DNA of 64,000 nt. It comes from Cheiracanthium punctorium. Its lineage: Eukaryota > Arthropoda > Arachnida > Araneae > Cheiracanthiidae. Positions 11,054 through 23,690 of this stretch are shown here, one piece after another; position 1 is the first letter of the stretch, and each line of letters begins with the position of its first letter. The stretch spans positions 62,001-126,000 of the forward strand of contig JAWZYV010000696.1 in NCBI GenBank assembly GCA_038373885.1, given 5' to 3'. A program made the position numbers and the translations under genes. Below the pieces are notes generated by a model, which saw only the letters and a list, made by a program, of their open reading frames with translations, was not told where the DNA came from and made no database searches.

Positions 11054-12359
11054 CTATCTTGCACTGGCGTAGCCAGGGGAGGGCCCACCGGGCCCGTGCC
11101 CCCCCCGAAATTTTTTCAGTTGATATATATGTATGTTGCAATTTGTAAAAATTGATCGTCTCAGAATCCTTGTTGTGTGGTATTTTTCTAATCTTTCTGA
11201 TAAACGTTTTTTAGATTCATTCACGTTGACAGCGAAAAAACAAACAAATCAATATAAAGGCTAAAAGGTGCATTTAATCACTAACCCGAGGTGACTTTCA
11301 ACACGCCTACACACCAGAAATATACATATCTGGGCAATATCTCATACCCGGGATAGTAAAAATGTCCCCCTCGTTTCCGTTGTACCCTGTGAAGTATGCA
11401 TCCCTAAGTATTATACGCTTTCATGACCACCTGTGGTATTTTTAAACTATGTGTGTACAAACATGTTACTTTCTACTAACGATAAAATTTTAAGAAGGGG
11501 CACAAGCTGGATCTTTTCCCACAATTTCCAGGGTCCAGACTTTCGTGTTTTTTACTAGTGTGTTGCTCTGTCGAGTTGGTAGGCTCAAAAAGAGATTATG
11601 GCCTCAAGAAAGCGCCCGTTGAGTAGAAGTATAGGAGAATTTTTTTTATAAAATTCCAAAAATTATACATAGTTTGCTTGCTAACAATGAAGACTCAAAT
11701 CTACAGGAAGCGGGAAAAGTCATAAATCAACAGATATTTCCAGAAAACTTCAGAAATCACACGAGGAAAAGGAACTAAAGTAAATACTCAATATTTCATG
11801 GTGTGTTTTTAAATGATAATATAAGCGATGATATTATACATACGACATAGCATCTTCTTAAGTATGTTGAAAAATTTGTATTTATCATATTTTCATGAAT
11901 ATGTAATTTAAGAAATATTTCCTTTATACCCTTTCAACTGGCAAGAGGGTAAATCTGTAATTTTATAAAACTTTATAAATACTATTTTATATACTCTGGA
12001 AAAGAATAAAAGAATATTTGAAATATCTAGGGACGCACATGATATCCGGTTGATTTATCAATATCGGAAACACAATCACTGGATATCCGACTTCTCTTCC
12101 AGATATCCGGCTCACGACTAAATAAGGTCTATCTAGAGTCCACTAAATCTGTATTTTTTAAATAAAATTTACTCTCACATTAATGTTTTCTTCATAATAT
12201 TTTTACTACTGACAGTTAAATTTTTTAAAATATTCTTATGTCCTTTCCTTTGTAATTTTAAACCGCAACCAATGAGAACAGCAGATTTGCTTTGAAATTA
12301 ATCTGAAAAATCGGATCTTAATACCTTTCGTTTCTGATTCTTTTTTTCTTTTTTTCCAA

Positions 12360-12573
12360 TGGCCGGCCGCTGCCTTGGAAGGCTTTGGCCACAACGGGCC
12401 AGAATTCTTGACCACTTTATTATGGGGGCACCTAGTAGGTGGACCAACATCGCTCCCTATGAAGCGACTGACAAAGGACAATCACGCCCAGTCGGGGATC
12501 GAACCCGACAGCCGGGAGTTGTACCCGAAACCGTAGTACGGTGCTTTACCCACCATACAATCCGGTCGGCTCT
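12360..12573 (-). repeat. tRNA-derived SINE, family K
   Basis: On the minus strand the head has an A-box-like TGGTGGGTAAAGCACC and a B box GGTTCGATCCCC. The body contains CACCTACTAGGTGCCCCC, a motif also recognisable near 39900 and 54360. It is inside hatJ. Confidence 0.65.
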
Positions 12574-13914
12574 TTTCTGATTCTAAAATAAGACATTTTG
12601 TTGCTTATTAAAATGTGATTTTCAATTAAATATATTTTTCTTCCAAGTTATATAAACAATTAAACAGACCTATTTTCATTTTTGTTTTTTAAATTATATA
12701 ATAAAACTTTTAGTACTTATTCAGGGTGTCGAAGCCCGAGCCCGAAATTTTAGCTAATAGGTATATAAAAGTGGCTAATAGGTATATGACTTTTCATTGG
12801 TAGAATATCATAATTTTGCTGTTTGTGCAAATTAAAGACAAATATAATTAGAGCAAACTATTAATGCACTATCTAATTCTTTATGTTAAAGTTTATCAAA
12901 TAATATTAATTATAAATTTCTCCCACGAATCATTTTTTAAAATCTGTTTACAAGGAGTATGTTTAATAAAAATTTCTCACAAGCCTGAGCCTGGTTTGGG
13001 TTCGGGTTGAGTCCATCTCATCACTAGTGCCCATCCTCTGGCTTACGGTTCACCAACTAGCGATGAGTGCACCCCCCCCACACACACACACACACACAGA
13101 CGCCCCCAATAATTTTTAGAACTTATCCGTTCTGGAAAGTTTTCTGCATCTGTTTTTCGTTTTTTTTCTTAAATAAAAATCTGGTATATTTTTACCATTT
13201 AATCTTTCCAATATTATGTAAGGTGTACTTTGAAGCGATTTAATTAACAACTCAACACTTATTCAAGTCGAAAATTTGCAGTTAAATATGTATATTCTTT
13301 TAAGACTGCTAGTGCTTTAGTAGAAAGACTCTATATTTTGAACCCAGTTTATTCCAAAAACAAGAATTTTGGAAGATTTTCTTCTAGTGAGGCCTGTGTT
13401 ACTTAAATACGTATTTTGTTAGCAATGTGCAGAAAATTTGAATCTTGTGATCAACTTTATTCCAAAGGCAGAGTTTCGGAATTTTTTTTCAAGTGATGTC
13501 TGGGCTATTTTAATATTGTGTCTACATACATAATATTTTAGCCCTTTCATCAACCTTATACAGAAGGGCAGAGCTTTGGAAGATTTTCTTTGAGCTATAT
13601 ATTTCTAAATTTAACATTGTGTCTGCATTATTTAGAATATTTTAAGTTTGTGAGCAACATTATATTAAAAACAAGCATTTTGAAAAAATAAGAAGATAAA
13701 TAAAAAAATATAGTCATAAGATTTTCTGAGGGAATTATGTGTTATTGCATAAAATTGTACATTTTGACTTATTAATTGCAATAAGAAGCCGAGTTAGTAT
13801 AGCCTGTGCATTATAACTAAAGGATTTTTTTTTTTAATTAGCGTAGCTGATCTGTGGCTGTTAATTTAAAAAATAATAACAGGTTTGTGCTTGCGTGTTT
13901 TTCATTATAAAATA

Positions 13915-15219
13915 CAGGTTGATTCAAAAATAATGTGACCAATTATAGAGTATCATAAAATTTTATTGAATTAGTTATTTACACGAAATTTTCAATGTGG
14001 CTTCCTTTAGCATAGTACACTTTACATAAACGTTTAGGTTAAGCCTAAAGAGCTTTTTCGATTTCGAAAAAGATTTTTGAGTATATTTTTCCAACTTCTT
14101 CTTTGATTGCTTTTTTAAGCCCTTGAAGTGTTCTTACTTTACGCCTATTTAATTGTTTTTTAAGTATCCAGATAAAAAATAATCTCAAGGACCACAGTCA
14201 GGGGATGATAGTAGCCATTTCTCAGGAGGAAGGAAATTTATTTCCTTTTCATCTTTCAGCCATTTTATAGTTGATTTTGCTGTAGGACTTGGTGCAGAAT
14301 CTTGGTGAAAAGCAAAGTTCCCTTGAGATTAAAGACATTTACTTTCTTTGATCATGTGCTTCAATACTTTATTCCGATAGTATTTAGCATCAATTTTAGT
14401 CTTTGGTTCTACAAAAAATGGCTTTGTTAAGCCCTTAGAAGACATTACCTTACCATCCATACCATAACACCTGACGGCTAACTTGCCATTTGCAAAACAG
14501 CTGCGTCTTTGCGACGCTGTTCGCATGAAATATATTGTATCTTCGTTTTGCAAGTTATGGATGACAGATGAAACAATGCTTCATCCGAAGTTATCCATAT
14601 CCATGTTTTGTATCTACCTTTGTGTAACATTAAATACAGAGGCCAAGAACCTTTTTCTTCGTTTTTCTACAGTCTTTGCAGATATTTGATGACAGACTAG
14701 CTTCTTCAACTTTTATAGCCAATTTCCCTTATCTGACGACAAATTGTCGATTGCGATACCTGCAGTTTATTTTCTAAAGTTCTTTGAGGCAGAGGATTTG
14801 CTACAACGATAAGTCTTTTCAGCATCTTTTCTTCTTTTTCAACAAGGACTTCCTTTCGTCCACACTTTCTCCCTGGAGCTTTTGATTGCCAGCCAAATTT
14901 TATTTCTTTTCGAAGTTTAGATAGTTATCCATTAGAAAAATGTCTTTTCTGAATTTTAAATTCTTTATTTATAACAGAATTTGAGCAACCATGTCTACCT
15001 TCAACCATGTCTACCATGTTGTCCTTCAAAAGCTTTAAAATTTCGTTTCGGGTTTGAGGATCTAATTTCGGAGCCACACTTTACTTCCACTAATAAAAAT
15101 AGTTCTATTGGTAATTAAACGTTTAATTTTTAAAACAAAACTGGAGGTAAAGCTTTTAAAATTTACCATAAATAATTATACGCTTTTAAAATTGGTCACT
15201 CTAATTTTGAATCAACCTG
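13915..15219 (-). mobile_element. Tc1/mariner element relic, full length
   Basis: Ends CAGGTTGATTCAAAA and TTTTGAATCAACCTG, flanked by TA (13913-13914 and 15220-15221). Its 1.3-kb length is typical of Tc1/mariner. The interior holds a broken transposase on the minus strand. It lies inside hatJ. Confidence 0.85.
14045..15070 (-). pseudogene. Broken Tc1/mariner transposase
   Basis: Read on the minus strand in pieces, the order fits the IS630/Tc1/mariner family. The N-terminal part has APKLDPQTRNEILKLL, then a helix-turn-helix-like STICRQIREIG. The catalytic region includes the open piece at 14329-14553 with FFVEPKTKIDAKYYRNKVL. The end has SPDCGP followed by DYFLSGYLK, corresponding to the third catalytic aspartate. 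Stops and frame breaks separate these pieces, for example between SPDCGP and DYFL. It would have catalysed cut-and-paste transposition at TA and cannot make a working enzyme now. Confidence 0.85.
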
Positions 15220-15845
15220 TATGTATTAGTTGTGTGCACCTACATATGAGCTGATTGAAAATCCGGGATAGACCGATATATTTCCTGTTTAGAGCAAGAA
15301 AATTTTACATAGAAATATTTTTTACTACGGCCGTTTATTGAGATTTAAAAAGCACTCATTTGGTTTTCTTTTCAGCATCTTTCTTTGGATATATTTACTG
15401 TAGAATATAATATTATTGTACTAGCAGATACGGGCCTGGATTAAAAAAATAATCTTATCTGGTTGAGATACTCGCCAGACTAAAACGGTACATAAGCAAC
15501 TATATACAGAGATAATTATATTGACGAATTATTAATTAACTTGCGAAATTAATACTGAATAGCATCTTTAAACATATATTTAAGGATATTTTTGTTGAAT
15601 TACTAATTAAATAATTTTTAGATTTAATAATTAGAATCTTATTTTTAATTATAATTAATAATTAGAATATTACTTATAATTGTAATTAATAATTATAATC
15701 TTGTTTTTAAATTTAAGATTAATTAATAATTAAAGTAATTTTAATTACAATTAATAATTAGTATATTAACTAAACAATTATTCAGTTGACAAAACTCTCT
15801 GTGCCCCTCCCGAAACAAAATCCTGGCTACGCCAGTGCTATCTTG

Positions 15846-16603
15846 GCAACCCGCGGAAAGTGATTCGCCGTATTTTAATAGACAAAAAGTGTCTGAAATT
15901 AATAGCATATAAATGCTAAAAAAACTTGTTAGGTTAGTAAATTATAATTTTTGTGGTGGTTTAGCTTAAACATCCCCTAAAAACATTTTGCGGATTGCCA
16001 TCAAATCTGGTAAGACTATTGGAGGATGGATTGTGCACGAGATGCGCTTTTTTAAAAGTTTAGTTCAAAATTTGTCCACTAGATGTCACTTTACATTGTG
16101 AACTCAACTCAAAAATGATCCAATTACTTAATAAATGCTCAAAAACTACCGAATAAATACTGAAATCCTTTAAACATTTCGAATTGGCCTTTTTCATGGT
16201 TTTGCCGTCTTCGTGCAAAACCCCGTGTCCCCCTAACGGATATTTTCTGAACCAAAATGTTTCTTTAGAGATTCCTTTCAGCGTATTTCGTGTACCGTCT
16301 ATATACCAAATTAGGTTACACTCTATATTCACCCTTTTTAGCTGAAGAAACCTGTTTTAGCACACAAAGATGATATCCTTCTCACAAGCAAAATGTGCAA
16401 CAGGAATGCATAAAAATTTACGAGTTTAAAAATGCTCTACAGTGCTCACAATGAGTATAAAAAGCTTTGGCGATCCATTGAGGACAAAGCAAGTGATGCA
16501 CATGTACATAGCCGTGTAATTTTAAAGAAATGCAAACGATATAAATTATGGGACTGGGCTTTAAACCTGTACAAAAAGCATTAAATATTAAAAAACGATG
16601 TCT
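15846..16603. other. Unassigned stretch
   Basis: A 90-codon minus-strand frame at 16060-16332 has no recognisable domain. No repeat boundary seen. Confidence 0.25.
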
Positions 16604-16951
16604 GAGGGCTGGACTGACCAGTATGTCTGACTGTCTGCAGGCTGTCGGGCCCTCCCATCAATCGGGTCCTACCTTGACCTGTCTGGCACAAATGTTTGAT
16701 ATACAAATGTTCAGAAAACGAGAAAAATTTATATATATATATTTTTTTTCACGGTGTCAAGTTTTCAGAAGAGGATCCCTTTAAACGTTTCCCATAAGCT
16801 AAAATTTTTGCAGTCGTATAATTCAGTCCCAGAAGCCACAAAACTCATCATTTAGTACCTGGTTCTGGAAATACAGTAACCCCTCCCCTCACATATTTCG
16901 CTCTGTTGGATGTTGAGACGGGTGGGCCCTTACCCTCCCAGCCTGGCCGTG
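16604..16951. mobile_element. hAT-type MITE hatI, copy 3 (degenerate)
   Basis: The left end shares GACTGTCTGCAGGCTG-like sequence with hatI copy 2 at 45906. The right end shares GAGACGGGTGGGCCCTTACC. TIR bases are mutated and no TSD is readable, so the exact ends are approximate. Confidence 0.55.
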
Positions 16952-17082
16952 TGTCTGGCAATCCTGATCATTTCGCCAACATAGGAAATGTGCTAGGAAA
17001 CTAGAAAACAAAGTCCAGTGAATGCTAAAAAAAATATTTTCTTTTTTCAGAATACCAACATTCTTTCCTCTGACTTCCTTAA

Positions 17083-17563
17083 CCCTTCGAGGCGCAACCC
17101 TTTCCCAATGCTTAAAAAAGGGCAACCGTTGCGCCATCGCTCGACTTAACTACCAGCAAGATGGTGGACGATCGAAACGTTCATCGCGTGCCACAGATCG
17201 AGAGACCCTTTTTTGACGCCTGCGTCAAAAAAGGGTCTCCTGATCTGTGGCACGCGATGAACGTTTCGATCGTCCACCATCTTGCTGGTCGTTAAGTCGA
17301 GCGATGGCGCAACGGCTGCCCTTTTTTCAGCATGGGGCAATCTATCCGGCTGTTCTCGCATTCTTCCATTTTTCAGCAAATGTCAGTGCTGTTAAAAATA
17401 ATATTTTTACGGGAAATGACGTGCTAATAAAGTAAAGGATTCTCGTGCATCTCTGTCAGCCGCAACTATTTTTTATAGAAATCAAATCTATTCTTCGTGA
17501 CTGGCAACAGTCAAAACGCCAGAGTTTGGTGTTCCCAGTGCGGGAACACTGCGCGTTAAAGGG
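17083..17563 (-). mobile_element. piggyBac-like MITE pbA, copy 5
   Basis: Reverse orientation. Left TTAA at 17079-17082 and right flank TTTA (mutated). A palindromic core is centred near 17221. Frames inside it are repeat translations. Confidence 0.85.
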
Positions 17564-17567
17564 TTTA

Positions 17568-18029
17568 GAGAAGGGGGGGGTGTAAACTGAAGTAGAAGTA
17601 TACCCATGTACCAGAAAAAAAAAGTTTATTCTGTAAATGAGATACATAATCTGTAGTTTTAAAGTTCTTTAAACACTTTAACCCACCGTGTTCCAGATTT
17701 TCTTTTATGAGCTAGATAAGTTTTAGTATTTCCAAACAACTCCGGGATACTTTACAACAGTAAACTGAACAAAATATCTTACGTACATCAGTAACAAAAT
17801 ATAAAAGATATTTCACGAATTTTCCCGAACAATTTGGTTTTCGCTGGAAAATGATGTAGGGTAAACCATACAGCTATTGCCAGCTTAAGGATTAGGTTCG
17901 GTGATTGCCCATAGCTAAAATAATCGTTAGGAATCAAAATTCACCTTCGATTTATATTAAAAACTTAGAAAATATTTTTAGAATATCAAATTAAAAACAT
18001 TCAAAAGTAAACTTTAAACAATGTTTTTC
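17568..18029. other. Unassigned stretch
   Basis: Near 17678 a TTAACCCACCGTGTTCC motif resembles a diverged pbA tip, but no partner end was found. No gene seen. Confidence 0.3.
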
Positions 18030-18033
18030 TTAA

Positions 18034-18450
18034 CCCTTTAACTCGCAGTGTTCCCGCTCTGGGAACACCAAACTCTGAGGTTTTGACTGTTGCCAGTCAC
18101 GAAGAATAGATTGGATTGCTATGAAAATAGTTGCGGGTGACAGAGCTCCACGAGAATCTTTACTTTTTAGCACGTCATTTCCCGTAAAAAAATGGCCACG
18201 ATAATTTTTAACAGCAGTGACATCTGCTGAAAAATAGAAGAACGCGAGAACAGCCGGATAGATTGCCCAATGCTGGAAAAAAGGGCAGCCGCTGCCATCG
18301 CTCGACTTAACGACCAGCAAGAGGGTGGACGATCGAAACCGTTCATCGCGTGCCACAGATCTAGAGACCCTTTTTTGACGACAGCTGGCTGTGCCGGATG
18401 GCAACGGCTGCCCTTTTTTCAGCATTGGGAAAGGGTTGCTCCTCAAAGTG
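18034..18450 (+). mobile_element. piggyBac-like MITE pbA, copy 6 (core deleted)
   Basis: TTAA at 18030-18033 and 18451-18454. Much of the right arm of the core palindrome is missing, joining GGCTGTGCC directly to GGATGGCAACGG. The same shortened form recurs in copies 7 and 11. Confidence 0.88.
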
Positions 18451-18560
18451 TTAAAGCGGGCAATCACTGTCAGTGGGCAATTACTCTCCGGTTTATCCTA
18501 TCAATACAACCACTGCTGCAGGTTTTACATACTTAGGAACACTAAACACTTGAAAACCCA

Positions 18561-18725
18561 TCATCACTGAGTGGATAAGGCACTGAACTTGGTAGATAGC
18601 TGAAGTGATAAGGTCCCGTATTCGGGATTATCGAGCGGCTGTCGATCTAACGGTCTGGTATTTTGGGCGGTTTTCTCCAGATGTAACGTGAATGCGCGTT
18701 AGAACCCCTGAAGAAGACAAAAATG
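18561..18725 (+). repeat. tRNA-derived SINE, family L, degenerate copy
   Basis: A decayed tRNA head followed by the family body CGGCTGTCGATCTAACGG and a TTTTCTCCAGATGTAACG segment, shared with copies at 22194, 25236 (reverse) and 44523. Confidence 0.65.
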
Positions 18726-19357
18726 CCCACAAATAATATTTCCATGAGAAAATAAAAATCCCATTTAATCATATTTAGAAGTATTTTTTTTTATGAACAT
18801 TAAAAGAAGGCTTTAAGCTTATTTAAATGTAATGGGTGAATCTCGTGCATTTTGACAAGTTTTTTAATATTAGTCTCGAGTTCACTTCAAAATAGTCGTA
18901 AGCTGCAGAATTATGCAATAATAGCAGATTCCTCTTTTTAGTTAGCGATACTGCTACAGCTCTAAATCCATGTTTATAGTAGGACGATGGGAAAGCTATC
19001 GGAAATCGTGGATCGACCCACTATCGATCGTTTTGTTATAAAACAAGTTTATTAATGGAAGTAAGCCAAACTATTACTTAATATATCTAGAAGCTGTTTC
19101 CTATAACAACTGTATTTAATTTCAGTTTTAAATACTGAGGATTACGGTTTCCTTGGCAAACAGATTTAAACTCACATTTTTACAGGTATTTGTTTGCCGT
19201 CCCCCCGACCCATTTCAGGCCCCCAGAAATCCTTTAGCGATAAAGGGGAGGGGGGATGTTATCGCCCACTTTGAGAAAGATTGCTTTAGAGAAATTTTCG
19301 GAACAGCTTACCAACAACACTCAAGTTCACAGATGGTAGAAAACTCAAAGAAGTACT
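18726..19357. other. Unassigned stretch
   Basis: AT-rich. The frame at 19153-19437 starts without ATG and runs into pbA copy 7, so it is not called. Confidence 0.3.
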
Positions 19358-19361
19358 TTAA

Positions 19362-19816
19362 CCCTTTAACGCGCAGTGTTCCCGCTCTGGAAACACCCAA
19401 CTCTGACGTTTTGACTGTTTCCAGTCACGAAGAATAGATTGGATTTCTATAAAAAGAGTTGCGGGTGACATAGCTCCACGAGAATCCTTTACTTTTCAGC
19501 ACGTCATTTCCCGTCAAAAAATGGTCACGATTCTTTTTAACAGCACTGACATCTGCTTGAAAAATGGAAGAACGCGAGAATAGCTGGATAGATTGCCCAA
19601 TGCTGAAAAAAGGGCAGCCGTTGCCATCGCTCGACTGAACTACCAGCAAGAGGGCGGACGATCGAAACGTTCATCGCGTGCCACAGATCTAGAGACCCTT
19701 TTTTTGACGACAGCTGGCTGTGCCTTCGATCGTCCGCCATATTGCTGGTAGTTACGTCGAGCGATGGCAACGGGTGCCCTTTTTTCAGCATTGGGAAAGG
19801 GTTGCGCCTCAACGGG
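19362..19816 (+). mobile_element. piggyBac-like MITE pbA, copy 7
   Basis: TTAA at 19358-19361 and 19817-19820. The tips are close to consensus (CCCTTTAACGCGCAGTG). The core is shortened: GGCTGTGCC is followed at once by TTCGATCGTCC. Confidence 0.88.
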
Positions 19817-19820
19817 TTAA

Positions 19821-20315
19821 CAAAGTTTATTCTAGTATGTACCAGAAAAAATACAATGATCTTATAAACCTCAAAAGTTTTTTTTTTTTTTAAGGTAGAG
19901 AGGGAAGTTTTAAATCAGATTACATATTACTCCTTCATCTTAAGACAGGAAGAACAGAAAAGTTGGCCGTTGTTGCCGAAATTTTTCTCATCTTTCATGT
20001 ATAGATTGCAGTTTCAGATTAAAACGTGACAAGTTTTGCAGCCAAGAAAACGTGCGCATCTATTTTTGGTTTCAGCTTGCGTATTGAGAAGTTCAGTTAA
20101 AAGCAGTTTGTTCTGCGTGAATGTGTTCTGGAATTTGGGTTTTCAACTCAAACTGTTTTGAGACAAACAAAATGGCATAAAATTCGAATATGTATTTCAA
20201 AAATTTTCTTCCGCAGATAACTATTTAATATTTAATGAGAAAAATGAGTAAATCACTAAATACATATTTTAAAAATTCTTGAACTCAAGTCTCATGTTTT
20301 ACAGCCTGCTTAGTG
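19821..20315. other. Unassigned stretch
   Basis: AT-rich with a T-run at about 19880-19891. No gene or bounded repeat seen. Confidence 0.3.
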
Positions 20316-20323
20316 CATGGCAT

Positions 20324-20524
20324 CAGGGGCGTAGCCAAGGGGGGGGGTTAGGGGGGTCATAACCCCCCCCCCCTCCATGAGGAATTTTTTGCCATACAAA
20401 ATGTATGTAGTATGTAAATATATATATAATCAAATCACTCCCTTATCACATACATGTATGCATATATGTGAGTTGCAGTAGTCGTAACCCCCCCCCCCAT
20501 GAAGAATTTCTGGCTACGCCCCTG
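20324..20524 (+). mobile_element. hAT-type MITE hatC, copy 2
   Basis: TIRs CAGGGGCGTAGCCAAGG and TGGCTACGCCCCTG. Perfect 8-bp TSD CATGGCAT at 20316-20323 and 20525-20532. Longer than other copies because of expanded G and C runs and an AT insertion. Confidence 0.93.
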
Positions 20525-20532
20525 CATGGCAT

Positions 20533-20982
20533 GTATAGTATTGTTGAAAATACACATCACATGTGAAAACGACATTAAAAAGATTGATCCATACTTCAAA
20601 ATAATTAATATCAAAGGAATGCCAGATTTCTGAAAGGCCGGATTCGCGATTATCTTACTAGATCAGTAAAATGGTTGTTAAGCATAAATATATGAGTAGC
20701 AATGAGAAGAAATGCGTATTTTAAATGATTTCTACAGCAATAAATCGTTAAAACAGCAATATTCCATCAACTAAAAACAACGAAAAAAATTCTCTGTGGT
20801 TTTTTATCAAATAAAACATTCCCGTTACTTTAAATTAGAAAAATTATTTTTATAATATTGTAAAAAGCCTAGAGGATTGGTTTTCATTCCTTAATAATTA
20901 AGCGAGAGCCAAAACTACACGCTTTTTTATAATTTCTCAAATTCAACAGTTTTCCTATTTCGAAGTAACAGTACTGTAAACG
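20533..20982. other. AT-rich spacer
   Basis: No gene or bounded repeat seen between two hAT MITEs. Confidence 0.3.
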
Positions 20983-20990
20983 TTCTAGAG

Positions 20991-21170
20991 CAGGTATGGG
21001 CAACCTTTAAAAAGTTGAGGGCCAAACTTCGGGATGTGAGCGGCGTCGCGGGCATTGTAATTGAGATTTATATGGGATTTTAAATGTTTCATATGGGTTT
21101 TATACGGGGTCTAGATATGTTGCGCGGGCCGGATCAAAAGCAGTGGCGGGCCGGCGGTTGCCCATATGTG
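20991..21170. mobile_element. hAT-type MITE hatQ
   Basis: TIRs CAGGTATGGGCAACC and GGTTGCCCATATGTG, flanked by a perfect 8-bp TSD TTCTAGAG (20983-20990 and 21171-21178). The interior has GGGCC-rich subterminal blocks, as in Charlie-like hAT MITEs. Confidence 0.88.
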
Positions 21171-21420
21171 TTCTAGAGGGTTCGGCTAAATTAGCATTTA
21201 TCTGAATTGTAACCCTGAGAGTGCAGCACCTGTTACAAAAATAAGGTGCCTTTTTCATTAGTTCAGAAGACAAACTTTGAATTTGGAAAAAGGATATGAA
21301 CCAAGATACTTAAGAAAAAGTTTGTCCCAAACCATAAATAATCAGATTATTTAGCGCCCTTTGGTAAACCCTTCAGATTGCACCGTTACCTGTGGAACAT
21401 TGTTTTATTATTATTTTACT

Positions 21421-21609
21421 CGAGGGGCGTAGCCAAGGGGTGGGGTTAGGGGCGGGGGTCATAACACCCCCCATGAGGTATTTTTTGCCATACAAAATGT
21501 ATATTCTTCACTCCTTTATCACACACATGTATGCATATACGTGAGTTGCAGTAGTCGTAACCCCCCCCCCACACACACACCCCATGAAAAATTTCTGGCT
21601 ACGCCCCTG
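21421..21609 (+). mobile_element. hAT-type MITE hatC, copy 3
   Basis: Clear hatC interior and ends, though the left tip reads CGAGGGGCGTAGCC. No matching TSD is readable (TTTTACT against TTTCAAG), so the flanks are decayed or rearranged. Confidence 0.82.
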
Positions 21610-22193
21610 TTTCAAGCCCACGAAATTAAATTCCTTGCGGATTTCGTCACGTAAGAGAAACCTTTCTTTGAAAATTTAATAACAATTTCATTACATCTCA
21701 ATTGAACGATTCAGCAACATTGTAAGTAAATGTTCTTATTTTCTTTTAAAATGAAGTTAAAAAATAAAAAGCTCACAGAATAAGATTAACTAAAAATATA
21801 ACTGATTTTTGTCCTTTAAAATAATTCAATGATTTTGTGACTCCTTTTGCTTATACCCTTAGCAGGAGTCAAGCGTACCACGCCCAATATATGGCTATGG
21901 ACCAAGCTTGAATTAAAAAGACAGAATAAAATTCCCAAATCCCACCCCCATCCCCTTTTACCATTAATCTCCGACACTCGTGAGATGGGAGAAAAAAATA
22001 AAAATCAGTTCAAAGTAGGGATGATAAGAATTGATAAAAATATTAACTGTAAATTTGTTTTTTCAGCAATACACAATTTCTTCAGAAATTTCTTGGAACT
22101 ATCATAGCCGGATGTTTCAAGTTTCACATTAGTCTGATGCCTCCACTCCTTCTTGATCCTTCTTTTTTCTTCTCTTTTTTTAAACCAGAAAGC
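21610..22193. other. Unassigned stretch
   Basis: A frame at 21847-22107 (86 codons, no ATG at its left edge) has no recognisable domain. Nothing else seen. Confidence 0.25.
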
Positions 22194-22390
22194 CCCACCA
22201 TGGCCGAGTGGTAAGGCATTCAAAATGGTAGACGTCTGTGAAGGATCCAGGTTCCGGCTCGTCGCTCGGCTGTCGATCTAACCGTCTGGAGTTTTGGTCG
22301 GTTTTCTTCAGATGTAACCTGAATAGGCGTTGGAACCCCTTAGGAAGTCCTCCGACCAAGGCACCCCCCCCCGCGCAATCATGGGCAGAT
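22194..22390 (+). repeat. tRNA-derived SINE, family L
   Basis: The head GGCCGAGTGGTAAGGC resembles the A-box region of leucine or serine tRNAs, and a degenerate B box follows. The body CGGCTGTCGATCTAACCG and TTTTCTTCAGATGTAACC match the other L copies. Confidence 0.75.
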
Positions 22391-23690
22391 ACCCGTTGTG
22401 TAGGTTTGCCTTAATACAAGCAATACAGTACAATTTTTATCAGAAAAATGTCTAGTACTGACAAAGAAACAACATTCTAACCTGAAGGGAAAAAAATTCC
22501 CCTTCCCAGATAAATTACATTGTATGGTACTATTAATTTTAAAAATAAGAATGGTATTGAAACGACTGTTTTTAATTACAACTTGAAATGACTAACTAGA
22601 TACTACTTTTATATACTAATAAAAAACTGAAAGCATTTGCACTAAAAATATGTTAAAAAGCATGAAAAGCAGGTCCAGTAGTATGTATTAAAATTTCCAA
22701 ATACGTGCGATCGCTTGACTACTGATTAACTTTAATTATGTAACTAATAGTTACTAAAATTCAATTACCGTATGTACAAGAAAGCTTAGTTCATTTTTTT
22801 GGTGTATCAAGCGAAAAAATGCCTACTTCAAAAATGTTAAATTTTTATTATACTCAAAACAGTTATATCTCGCTAGATCATTTTAATCACTTAAAACTTG
22901 CGTATTTAATATTTTTCTGCTAGAGCTGATCTAAACAGTTATCCGAAATCCAATTCTGAAAATCAAACTAGTATTTTGCGTAAAGATCGCTGTACAATAC
23001 AGAATAAAATTTAAAGAAAATTGTTAATTATTGATACTCTTTACTCATAATTCTTTATCTTTTGCGAAGGCTAACACTTACCATTTAGCTATACCTAAAG
23101 GATTAAATACTTTACTTCGCAACCATAATGTAATCTGAAAAAAGTGTACTATCAAATTTTTTAACCACTGAAAACCATTCAGAAACTGATAGAGATTAGG
23201 GCAGCTACAGTTCTAAACACAGCTAGGCTAAAAAATTTACATGACTTTCATTAACACAGTATTGTGAGACGAAGAGCTTTGACTGGTGAAGACTGAATAA
23301 ATTTTCAGTCAAAAAGATCGTATCTTGTTATAAGTTAAGTACCATTTTAGTGTTTTTTCACAAATTTTTTTATTTATTTTATTTCATTAACAAGGTTCAC
23401 GGAACAGCATAAAATAAAGGTGTACATTTTTGTAAACGAAACAGTATGACTAAAGATAAAAAATTAAAATGGTTATTTTAAACGAGCATTTGCTTAATTT
23501 AAAGGATCTTACTATTAAAACATATAAAAATTAAACCATTACGCTATGCATACTTTTTAATAGGGTACATGGTACAGTACGTAGCAATGATATTTAAATT
23601 TCTTTGCATTAAGTGGGTGAATATTTATGGCTATTAGATCGCGTACAGACAATAACTTAGCTTTTTTTATGCAATTTATTCGATGGTTGA

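Larger units (their letters stand above)
11062..15837. mobile_element. Large (4.8-kb) hAT-type element hatJ, copy 1
   Basis: TIRs CACTGGCGTAGCCAGG and CCTGGCTACGCCAGTG, with a perfect 8-bp TSD CTATCTTG at 11054-11061 and 15838-15845. The interior is AT-rich and I see no hAT transposase or BED finger. It has taken in a SINE (12360-12573) and a Tc1/mariner relic (13915-15219). The right 300 bp consist of ATTAAT-rich near-repeats. The intact boundaries make it one insertion, later filled by others. Confidence 0.85.

Noticed and set aside
18030..18467. 145-codon minus-strand frame as a gene
   Set aside because: It coincides with pbA copy 6 from tip to tip.
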